A DNA stretch of 64,000 nucleotides from DATMNI01 sp035570275 (GTDB taxonomy: Bacteria > Acidobacteriota > Terriglobia > Bryobacterales > Bryobacteraceae): NCBI GenBank assembly GCA_035570275.1, contig DATMNI010000373.1:43538-107537 (forward strand), written 5' to 3'. The translations under genes and the position numbers were made by a program. The notes under the pieces were generated by a model that saw only the letters and a program-made list of their open reading frames with translations, did no database searches and had not been told where the DNA came from. Shown here piece by piece: positions 17,020 to 24,473 of this stretch (position 1 is the first letter of the stretch; the number at the start of each line of letters is the position of its first letter).

Positions 17020-17603
17020 GTATCGACTAGTGGCTTAGGCCGACTCCTACGACGGAAGATCACTCGAAGCACGCAAAAGCCAAACCCGGCCGCAGCCAAT
17101 ACCAGCGCCGCGGCGGATGGCTCGGGCACCGATGACGCTGTTCCGTGTGGCCCGCTGAAGGTCCCAAGGAGCGGCGTATCCAAATTGAAATGCATATTCC
17201 CTCCGGCTGAAGTAGTGCCACCTGCATCGGTGAGCGGCGGAAAGAAGGATAGGTTCAGAACAACGCGAGGAGCCCCAAAGGGGCCGGTTAGATCGGACCG
17301 AAGTCCAAGAAAGGAGCCTGGGTCAAAAAGGACGACTGTAGATGTGGCGGGGGTCAACAACAAACCATCTGTGCCCGTACCCGCAAAGCCTGAAAGCAGA
17401 ATACTCCACGCCGCGTAAGTGTTGGTATCTGCGTTAAAGGTGAAGGAACCTGTAACGGTACCTTGGAGCCCTGTGGGTGAACCCCCACAACACAGATCCA
17501 AGTTCAGCGTCGAAAGATTCCAGGTTACCGGGCCCGCATTCGCAGTCCCTGTGGTAACGAGCGCTGGCAATAACCAGAGAATTGAACCCAAGAAAAGCTT
17601 CAC
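16998..17603 (-). CDS. PEP-CTERM sorting-domain protein
   Basis: Taking the GTG at 17601-17603 (preceded by AAGGGGGG) gives 201 residues with a signal peptide (KLFLGSILWLLPALVTTGTANA). The mature part is a low-complexity beta-rich domain (VTWNLSTLNLDLCCGGSPTG). The C-terminus has the canonical sorting signal: VPEP, then a hydrophobic helix (AAALVLAAAGFGFCVLRVI), then FRRRSRP. Such proteins are processed by an exosortase, usually EpsH/XrtA, and exported to the surface or extracellular matrix. No exosortase is in the window. The 3' end overlaps the end of the opposite-strand TPR gene. Confidence 0.85.
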   Translation of the reverse strand: MKLFLGSILWLLPALVTTGTANAGPVTWNLSTLNLDLCCGGSPTGLQGTVTGSFTFNADTNTYAAWSILLSGFAGTGTDGLLLTPATSTVVLFDPGSFLGLRSDLTGPFGAPRVVLNLSFFPPLTDAGGTTSAGGNMHFNLDTPLLGTFSGPHGTASSVPEPSAAALVLAAAGFGFCVLRVIFRRRSRPKPLVDTYLQEIG

Positions 17604-17863
17604 GACTAGACCCCCCTTACCAGTCTTGATGAGGAGCCTGCGGCGAGGTCTTATAAAGATGGTTAAGCGCAGCTTACCACAATCGAGTAGGTCTGGCCGT
17701 ACCAATCCATACCATAGAAAGAACATCCCGACATAGCCCAGTATGTTAACCGGGGTAATGAGACGTCCAAGGTATTGCAGCGGACGTCAATGTAAGACGC
17801 TCTTGGGGTGTTGCGAGACGGAACTCGGGCTCGCCGCTCCTTACGAGGTCCGCCAAGCGGCCA

Positions 17864-19318
17864 CTACATCGCGCGTTCCGCAATCAAACACATCACCGCC
17901 AGTAAGCTGCACAGCAGTGGAAACCAATCGCCCCAGCGCGTGTACAAAGTCTGCCCGGTAACATAGTTGAACCCCGTGTACGAGGCCGCCTGCACGTATA
18001 ATGGCAGCGTGCCGCGCAACCGGCCGGCGGAATCGATGGTGGCGGTGATGCCATCGTTGGTCGACCGCAGAATCCAGCGGCGGTTTTCGGCGGCGCGCAT
18101 CCGCACCATGCTCAGGTGCTGCGCGCGCGCCGCACTCTTGCCGAACCAGCCGTCGTTTGAGATGTTGAACAGCACCTCGGCGCCCCCGGCCGCGAACTTG
18201 CGCACGAAGCCGGGAAACACCGATTCGTAACAGATGAACGTGCCGATTTTGTGGCTGCCCACGGGTGAGACCACCACCTGCCTGCCGGCCACGAAGTCGC
18301 CGATCTCGGTCGAAATCTTGTTGGCGAAACCGAAGGGCCATGGCACGAATTCACCGAATGGCACCAGGTTCACTTTGTCGTACCGGCTGATGGGGAAGCC
18401 CTCGGGCGAGACCAGCGTGGCCGAGTTGAGCGGCGCCCCGCCCGGAGTGTGCGCCACAATGCCCATCAACAGGTAGGCGTTGGTGGAGCGCGCCAGCCGG
18501 TCGGTGTAGTTCCGGAAATTTGGGTCCTCATAGTAGTAGAACGGCGCGGGCACTTCCGGCCACACAATGATGGAAGGCGGCTGGCGGCTGGCGGCCAGCG
18601 CGCCGCGCATCGTCAGCATCACCTGGTCGCGCTCCATCTGGTCTAGTGACGGCGGCGTCCACTGCTCGGTCTCGGAGATGTTGGATTGCACCAGCAGCGC
18701 CGTGTCGCGCCCGCGCTCGGCCGGCGGCATCGGGGGCAGGAAGACCAGAAACAGCAGGGGCAGCAGCCATAGCAATTCCACGCGCCGACGCCGCAGCACA
18801 GCGCCCGCCAGCGCCGTCGCCATCGTCATGAAGACGAACGAGACTCCATAAACGCCCGTAAGCGGCGCCAGGCGCAGCGGCACGCCCATGTCGATGGCCG
18901 CGTTGCCGAGCGCCAGCCACGCAAAGCCCAGCGGCCCGTGCGTCACCTCGACGGCGGTCCACAACGCCGCCACCGCGGGCACCGCCCACCAGCGGCGCAT
19001 CAACACTCCGGCCGCCAGGGCGAAGACGCCCATGTGGAGCGCTTTGACTACGCAAAACAACAGGAACACCGCCCACCCGGCCGCTTCGCCAAGTCCGCCG
19101 TGGAAGGCCAGAACAAACTGGATCCAGTAACAGATGCCGAACCAATAGACCACTCCAGACACCCAGCCGAGCAGGAAACGGCGCGGCCAGCGTGGTTCTC
19201 GCGCTACTGCCACCAGCAGCGGCGCCAGGGCCACGGGCGCCAGCCACACCAGTTGAAATCGCGGAAACGTGAGGATCAACAGCGCCGCCGAACCGAGCGC
19301 CAGCAGCAGGTTCAGCAC
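17864..19318 (-). CDS. lnt: Apolipoprotein N-acyltransferase
   Basis: 484 residues, inner-membrane enzyme that adds the third acyl chain to lipoproteins. About six N-terminal helices (LLLALGSAALLILTFPRF onward) precede a nitrilase-like domain from about residue 205. The catalytic triad is present: Glu in IVWPEVPAPF, Lys in RYDKVNLVPFGEFVPW and Cys in TFICYESVFPGF. The length is usual for Lnt. The start overlaps the lipA stop by seven bases, and the gene is the last of the nfeD-slipin-SPOR-lipA-lnt run. Confidence 0.95.
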   Translation of the reverse strand: MLNLLLALGSAALLILTFPRFQLVWLAPVALAPLLVAVAREPRWPRRFLLGWVSGVVYWFGICYWIQFVLAFHGGLGEAAGWAVFLLFCVVKALHMGVFALAAGVLMRRWWAVPAVAALWTAVEVTHGPLGFAWLALGNAAIDMGVPLRLAPLTGVYGVSFVFMTMATALAGAVLRRRRVELLWLLPLLFLVFLPPMPPAERGRDTALLVQSNISETEQWTPPSLDQMERDQVMLTMRGALAASRQPPSIIVWPEVPAPFYYYEDPNFRNYTDRLARSTNAYLLMGIVAHTPGGAPLNSATLVSPEGFPISRYDKVNLVPFGEFVPWPFGFANKISTEIGDFVAGRQVVVSPVGSHKIGTFICYESVFPGFVRKFAAGGAEVLFNISNDGWFGKSAARAQHLSMVRMRAAENRRWILRSTNDGITATIDSAGRLRGTLPLYVQAASYTGFNYVTGQTLYTRWGDWFPLLCSLLAVMCLIAERAM

Positions 19319-20319
19319 GACGGCGGGTGAGCGGCCCGGCTTTCGGCGTTGGCAGCCTCGGCTTCGGCGCTTACGGCTTCGGCGCCCAGGGCGTCGGCGC
19401 TTACGGCGTCGGCCATGTAAGAGCTGCGCACCAGCGGGCCGCTGAACACCATTTTGAAGCCGAGCGACAGCCCGTACTCGCGGTAGGCCTCGAACTGGCG
19501 CGGCTCGATGAATGCTTCCACCGGCAGGTTGCGTCGCGTTGGCTGCAGGTATTGGCCAATGGTGGCCACGTCCGTACCGGCGGCGTGCAGGTCGCGGAGC
19601 AGCGCGTGAACTTCATCCCCGGTTTCACCGAGCCCCACCATGAACCCGGATTTCGTCAGCAGCCCGGACTTGGTCATCACGCCGGCGGCATACCGGCGCG
19701 CGAACGCCAGCACGTCCAATGACTGCCGGTACGCAGCCTGCGGGCGCACCCGCCGGTAGAGCCGCGGCACCGTCTCCATGTTGTGGTTGAAGACGTGCGG
19801 CCCCGCCTCCAGCACGCGCGCCACGGCTTCCAGATCGCCGCAAAAATCCGGTGTCAGCACTTCCACCCGTGCTTCGGGCAGCGCGCGCCTGACTTCGCGC
19901 ACGGTCTCCGCAAAGTGCCGCGATCCGCCGTCCTCCAGATCGTCGCGGTTCACGGAGGTGATCACTACGTAGCGCAGCCCCAGGCCGGCCGCCATCCGCG
20001 CCACGTTGGCGGGCTCGGCTGGGTCCAGGCGCGTGTCGTGTTTGTGGGCGTTGAGTTTCGGCACCGCGCAGAAGCCGCAGCCGCGCGTACATCGTTCGCC
20101 CAAAATCATGAACGTGGCCGCGCCGCGATGAAAGCACTCGTGGATATTGGGGCAGCGCGCCGACTCGCACACCGTGTGCAGGTTCAGCTTTCGCAGGCCG
20201 CTCTTGAGCTGGTGGAGCGATTCAAAATGGGTGCGGCTCTGGCGCGCCCACTCGGGCAGGCGGGGGCGAGGCGCCGGGCCGGCTCCCGCGAAAGAAAGCT
20301 GCACCAGGGAATCAAGCAT
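19312..20319 (-). CDS. lipA: Lipoyl synthase
   Basis: 335 residues, radical-SAM enzyme that inserts two sulfurs into octanoyl groups. The auxiliary cluster motif is CESARCPNIHEC, the radical-SAM motif is CTRGCGFC, and the conserved C-terminal RSSY is present. After RSSYMAD the chain continues with an Ala/Glu-rich tail of about 30 residues encoded by a degenerate 15-bp tandem repeat (about 19340-19415); it lies beyond the conserved catalytic core. lipA sits 32 bp after the SPOR gene and overlaps lnt. No lipB is nearby. Confidence 0.95.
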   Translation of the reverse strand: MLDSLVQLSFAGAGPAPRPRLPEWARQSRTHFESLHQLKSGLRKLNLHTVCESARCPNIHECFHRGAATFMILGERCTRGCGFCAVPKLNAHKHDTRLDPAEPANVARMAAGLGLRYVVITSVNRDDLEDGGSRHFAETVREVRRALPEARVEVLTPDFCGDLEAVARVLEAGPHVFNHNMETVPRLYRRVRPQAAYRQSLDVLAFARRYAAGVMTKSGLLTKSGFMVGLGETGDEVHALLRDLHAAGTDVATIGQYLQPTRRNLPVEAFIEPRQFEAYREYGLSLGFKMVFSGPLVRSSYMADAVSADALGAEAVSAEAEAANAESRAAHPPSC

Positions 20320-20351
20320 GGGGAGCGACCATGGAAGTCAAATCACGGGAA

Positions 20352-20999
20352 TCAATCACGCCGGTACCGCACCGGCGGTTGGAAGCCGGCATTCTCCAGT
20401 TCGGTCTTCGCCCTTCCGAAAGATTGCGTGTCGCTGAACGGACCCACCAACACGCGCGTCAGGTTGTTCGGGCCGGGGCTGAGCACCGCCGGGAATCCCT
20501 TGTCTTTGAGCGTCTGCCGCATGGCTTCCGCCTCCGGTTGCCGAATTGCCATCAACTGCCAGAAAGACCCGGGCGGAAGATCGGTGCCGGGTACCAGCCT
20601 GCCAGATCCAAGCGCGGATGCCGCAGATCCAGATGCCCTAGGCCCAGATACCGTAGACGAGGAAGCCGCCGGGGCCGCGGCCGGTGGGGCATTGGGATCG
20701 CGCGCCGGCTGGGTGGAGGGCTGCGGCTGGCCATCGCCCGCGGGCTGAGCGGCCTGGTCGGCGGCCCTTGGCGGCGGTTGCGGAACTGGTGACGCCGGCA
20801 AAGGACGTGTGTCCTGCGCCGAAATCGCCGCCGCGGAACCGGTGTCCGACGCCACCTTCGCCGATCGCGGCGCATTCTGTCCCACCACATAACCCATCGC
20901 GAAGGCCACTGCAAACAGCAGAACTACGATGAAGAAGCCGCTGAGCAGTTGCGTATTGCCCACTACCAGTTCGAACTCGCCGGTTTCGTTGTTTCTCAT
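20352..20999 (-). CDS. SPOR-domain membrane protein
   Basis: 215 residues. A short cytoplasmic start (MRNNETGEFELVVGNTQLL) is followed by one transmembrane helix (GFFIVVLLFAVAFAMGYVVG), a Pro/Ala/Ser-rich linker (about 50-140) and a C-terminal SPOR domain (GSFWQLMAIRQPEAEAM, NLTRVLVGPF, RAKTELENAGFQP). SPOR domains bind denuded peptidoglycan, often at septa. It lies 3 bp after the slipin gene, suggesting translational coupling. The stop lies inside a 13-15-bp duplication (20335-20362). Confidence 0.85.
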   Translation of the reverse strand: MRNNETGEFELVVGNTQLLSGFFIVVLLFAVAFAMGYVVGQNAPRSAKVASDTGSAAAISAQDTRPLPASPVPQPPPRAADQAAQPAGDGQPQPSTQPARDPNAPPAAAPAASSSTVSGPRASGSAASALGSGRLVPGTDLPPGSFWQLMAIRQPEAEAMRQTLKDKGFPAVLSPGPNNLTRVLVGPFSDTQSFGRAKTELENAGFQPPVRYRRD

Positions 21000-21002
21000 G
21001 TT

Positions 21003-21797
21003 TTACGGATTCGGGGAGGCTGCACGATCCAGCGCGCGACCCAATGAAGAGATTATATCCAGAGGCAAGGGGAATACAATGGTCGTGTTCTTCTCGGTTC
21101 CGATCTCCACCAGGGTTTGAAGGTACCGCAACTGGATGGCCGCGGGCTGCTTCTGGATCACCTCGGCCGCCATGGCCAGCTTTTCGGACGCCACATATTC
21201 GCCTTCCGCGTGAATGATCTTGGCGCGCCGTTCGCGTTCGGCCTCAGCCTGGCGTGAAATGGCGCGGATCATCTGCTCGGCCAGATCCACCTGTTTCACT
21301 TCCACCATCGTCACCTTCACGCCCCAGGGCGAGGTGTGCTGATCCAGAATGGCTTGCAGCCGCACGTTGAGTTTTTCGCGCTGGCTCAGCAATTCGTCGA
21401 GGTCCACTTCTCCGAGCACGCTGCGCAGCGTGGTCTGAGCCAGTTGCGAGGTGGCGTACAAAAAGTTCGCCACTTCCACCACAGCCAGCCGCGGATCGAT
21501 GACGCGGAAGAAGATCACGGCATTTACCTTCACGGTGACGTTATCGCGCGTGATGATGTCCTGCGGCGGCACCTCCTGGGTGTCGATGCGGAGCGAGACC
21601 CGCACCATGCGATCGAACGGGGCAAATACAAAAATCAGCCCCGGCCCCTTGGCGTCGGACAGCACCCGGCCCAGCCGGAAGATGACGCCGCGTTCGTATT
21701 CGCGCAGGATCTTGACCGAGTTCAGCAGCCAGATCCCCACGATGATGATAAAGATCAACAACACCGGACTCAATGGACTCACGTCATTCATTTTCAA
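21003..21797 (-). CDS. Slipin, SPFH/band 7 (stomatin-like) membrane protein
   Basis: 264 residues. An N-terminal hydrophobic segment (PVLLIFIIIVGIWLLNSV) leads into a band 7 domain with the prokaryotic slipin signatures ILREYERGVIFRLGR, GPGLIFVFAPFDRMVRVSLR and VEVKQVDLAEQMIRAISRQA, then the coiled-coil AEAERERRAKIIHAEGEY. Such proteins oligomerise in membrane microdomains and are cleaved by an NfeD-type protease encoded next to them, as here (83 bp upstream). Confidence 0.93.
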   Translation of the reverse strand: MKMNDVSPLSPVLLIFIIIVGIWLLNSVKILREYERGVIFRLGRVLSDAKGPGLIFVFAPFDRMVRVSLRIDTQEVPPQDIITRDNVTVKVNAVIFFRVIDPRLAVVEVANFLYATSQLAQTTLRSVLGEVDLDELLSQREKLNVRLQAILDQHTSPWGVKVTMVEVKQVDLAEQMIRAISRQAEAERERRAKIIHAEGEYVASEKLAMAAEVIQKQPAAIQLRYLQTLVEIGTEKNTTIVFPLPLDIISSLGRALDRAASPNP

Positions 21798-21880
21798 CTT
21801 CCTCCATCACTGACGCTTATCTTAATCCACGCGCCTCGGGTGACGCGCGACGCCCACATAGTAGTTCCAGCCGGCGTTGG

Positions 21881-23155
21881 TTAAGAAACCGGTTCTACCG
21901 TCAGCTTCAACCTGTCTATAGCCGTGACTCTGACGCGTGCACCGGCCGGCAGGGGCAGCGTGGAAACGGCATCCCAGTACTCGCCGTGCACAAAGACCTT
22001 GCCGTCCGGTTTCAACTCCGTGACAGCCGCGCCCATCTGGCCGATCATACCCTCACGGCCCGTCTCCACTTTATTCTGCCTCGCCCGCCACGCCAGCGAA
22101 AGCAAGAAAACCGTGATCGCCGAAAACGGCAGCGCCAGACCAATCGCGGTGGCCCAGTGGATACGCATCTCGGGCGCCGGGCTGTCGATCAGCATCACCG
22201 CGCCCAATACCAGGGACACTGCTCCGCCCACGCCCAGAACGCCGTGCGAGGCGAACTTGACCTCCAGCACGAACAGCGTGAAGGCCAGCAGCATCAGCGC
22301 CGCGCCCAGCCAGTTGATGGGCAGCACCGAGAGCGCCGAAAGGCCGAGCAGCACCAGGATCGACCCGAGCACACCCGGCGCGATCAGCCCCGGCGACGAG
22401 AACTCCACGTAGATCCCCAGCGCTCCGATTACCAGCAGGACGAGCGCGATGTTCGGGTCGGCTATGGCGGTAATAATTTTTTGGCGCAGCGACTTTTCGA
22501 ATACCTGTATGACGGCGCCCGCCGTGTGCAACGTTTGGGTGCTGCCATCGAAGCGCGTTACCACGCGTCCTTCGAGAGCCCGCAGCAGCGCCGGTTCGTT
22601 GGGCGCGACTAAGTCGACCAGGTTCTGGTCCAACGCCTCCCGTTCGGTGAACGACTTGCTTTCGCGCACCGCCGTCTCGGCCAGCGCGCTGTTCCGGCCG
22701 CGCTTGGAGCAGATGCTGCGCAGATAAGCCGCGGCATCGTTCTCCACCTTCTGTTTCATTACCGGGTCCATCTCAGCGCCGAGCAGCACGGGGTGGGCCG
22801 CGCCGGTGTTGGTTCCCGGCGCCATCGCCGCGATGTCACCCGATTCAAGCAGAAAGAAACCGGCCGAGGCGGCGCGCCCGCCGCTGGGCGCAACGTAAGT
22901 TACCACGGGAACCGGTGATGCCACGATCCTGGCGATAGTTTCCCGCATCGCGTCCATCAGTCCGCCGGGTGTATTTAATCGTATGATGACCAACGATGCG
23001 TTCTGTTCCCTGGCTTGCGCCAACGCGGCGCCCACGATTTCGGCCGTGATGGGATGCACCATGCCGTCCACATCCACCGCGATTACTTTCGAAGGCGCCC
23101 CAGCGGCCTGCGCCACCAGCGCAAGCGCTATCAGTAAAATCACGCTTCCTCGCAA
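21881..23155 (-). CDS. NfeD-family membrane-bound serine protease
   Basis: 424 residues, the long NfeD form. Signal peptide (MRGSVILLIALALVAQAAGA), then a ClpP-like protease domain with IIRLNTPGGLMDAMRETI, the nucleophile serine in GGRAASAGFFLLESG and a candidate general-base Lys in MKQKVENDAAAYLR. About five transmembrane helices (for example IALVLLVIGALGIYVEF) and a C-terminal OB-fold NfeD domain (GMIGQMGAAVTELKPDGKV) follow. Its known partner is the slipin encoded just downstream. It is the first gene of the run and faces the divergent DUF2934 gene across a 164-bp gap. Confidence 0.93.
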   Translation of the reverse strand: MRGSVILLIALALVAQAAGAPSKVIAVDVDGMVHPITAEIVGAALAQAREQNASLVIIRLNTPGGLMDAMRETIARIVASPVPVVTYVAPSGGRAASAGFFLLESGDIAAMAPGTNTGAAHPVLLGAEMDPVMKQKVENDAAAYLRSICSKRGRNSALAETAVRESKSFTEREALDQNLVDLVAPNEPALLRALEGRVVTRFDGSTQTLHTAGAVIQVFEKSLRQKIITAIADPNIALVLLVIGALGIYVEFSSPGLIAPGVLGSILVLLGLSALSVLPINWLGAALMLLAFTLFVLEVKFASHGVLGVGGAVSLVLGAVMLIDSPAPEMRIHWATAIGLALPFSAITVFLLSLAWRARQNKVETGREGMIGQMGAAVTELKPDGKVFVHGEYWDAVSTLPLPAGARVRVTAIDRLKLTVEPVS

Positions 23156-23319
23156 TCTGATTTAAGGATACACCTATCGGTAAACACTATCTGAAACTGT
23201 GACAACCCTCTCAAAAACACCGGGGCATAATGCAATAGATAGAAACTTTTGATGCATTCGCGCTGAGGCATTCGCTAAAATAGAAGAACAATTTTTGATC
23301 GGTTGGAGAAATCGTATAT

Positions 23320-23724
23320 ATGGCATCAAAGCGTGTTTCCGAAAAGAAAATGGCGGTGCCCTCCGGCGCCGCCCAGTCAGCTTCCGTCCGTAAACAGGCC
23401 GCATCCAGGCGCACCACCCGTTCCGCAAAACCGGTTGAGACTCTGGCCGCCCCCGCTGCCCAACCAGTAACCACAGCGCCCTTCGGTGTTGAACCCTCGG
23501 GGGCCTTTGAACCCTTGGGGGCTGTTGAACTCTGGGTGCCCGCTGCGCACTCTTTGGCTATTGCACACCAGGTCGAGGAACCGTCGCAGGAAGCCGTTGC
23601 CGCTTTGGCATATTCCTATTGGGTCGCCCGCGACTGCCAAGGCGGCTCTCCCGAAGAAGACTGGCTTCGCGCCGAGCAGGAACTCCGCACGGTTTGCTCC
23701 CGCGCGGCTTACGCCACGGCGTAG
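23320..23724 (+). CDS. DUF2934 domain protein
   Basis: 134 residues. The basic, Ala/Ser-rich N-terminal half (KRVSEKKMAVPSGAAQ) is probably disordered and contains three degenerate 18-bp repeats (around 23483-23536). The C-terminal segment AALAYSYWVARDCQGGSPEE followed by DWLRAEQEL matches the short DUF2934 helical motif. Function is unknown; the family is widespread in Acidobacteria. A GGAG lies upstream of the ATG. Its 3' end is convergent with lexA, five bases apart. Confidence 0.8.
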   Translation: MASKRVSEKKMAVPSGAAQSASVRKQAASRRTTRSAKPVETLAAPAAQPVTTAPFGVEPSGAFEPLGAVELWVPAAHSLAIAHQVEEPSQEAVAALAYSYWVARDCQGGSPEEDWLRAEQELRTVCSRAAYATA

Positions 23725-23729
23725 CCACT

Positions 23730-24353
23730 TTACTTGTACTTTCGAAGCACTGCCAGCAGCCGGCCCTGAATCAACACATCCTTTGCCGGAACGATAATCG
23801 GTTTCAGCGCTGAATTGGCGGGCTGCAAGCGGATGGTGTCCGCGGATTCCCGATAGAAGCGCTTCAGTGTGGTTTCACTGCCCGCTACCAGCGCGACCAC
23901 GATATCGCCGTCGCGCGCCTCCGAGGCCCGTTCCAGCAGGATCAGATCGCCATCGCAGATGTGATCGTCGATCATGGAATTGCCGCGCACTTCGAGCGCG
24001 AAATTATTGCCGTTGCCGGCAAAGTCGGCGAAGTTCAACATCTCGCGCTGTTCCACGGACTCCACCGGCGCCCCGGCTGCGATGCGGCCCAGCAGCGGGA
24101 TCTCCATCACGACCGGTTTGCTGCGCCGCTGCTCCTGCAGGTACTTGGGCGCCAGTTCCAACGACCGGCTTTGATTGAAGCCGCGCTTCAGGTAATTCTT
24201 TCCTTCCAGTACCGAGATGTGCTTATGCACCGTGGCCAGGGAAGCCAGTTCCAGCCCGCGCGCGATCTCTTCGTAGCTCGGGCAGTAGCCGTTCTCGTCG
24301 AGAAAGCCGGCGATGAAATCCAGCACCTGCTTTTGCCGCTTGGTTAGTGCCAT
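23730..24353 (-). CDS. lexA: LexA repressor
   Basis: 207 residues from the ATG at 24351-24353 (MALTKRQKQVLDFI); an upstream ATG at 24404 is in frame but adds an atypical extension. An N-terminal winged helix (GYCPSYEEIARGLELASLAT) is followed by the autocleavage region (RIAAGAPVE, Ala-Gly bond), the catalytic Ser in VRGNSMIDDHICDGD and Lys in ETTLKRFYRE. It should repress SOS genes and be cleaved on RecA activation. No recognisable LexA operator could be assigned in the upstream 120 bp, since operator sequences vary by phylum. Confidence 0.95.
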   Translation of the reverse strand: MALTKRQKQVLDFIAGFLDENGYCPSYEEIARGLELASLATVHKHISVLEGKNYLKRGFNQSRSLELAPKYLQEQRRSKPVVMEIPLLGRIAAGAPVESVEQREMLNFADFAGNGNNFALEVRGNSMIDDHICDGDLILLERASEARDGDIVVALVAGSETTLKRFYRESADTIRLQPANSALKPIIVPAKDVLIQGRLLAVLRKYK

Positions 24354-24473
24354 ACAGCCATTGTGGGCGAACAAAAAGTGAAAATCAAGAGGAAAAATCA
24401 ACAAGAGGATCTCGGGTTGCGATCTCGGGTCACCGCGTCGACATGCCGCAGCCGACGGGCTGGCAACCGCCGC

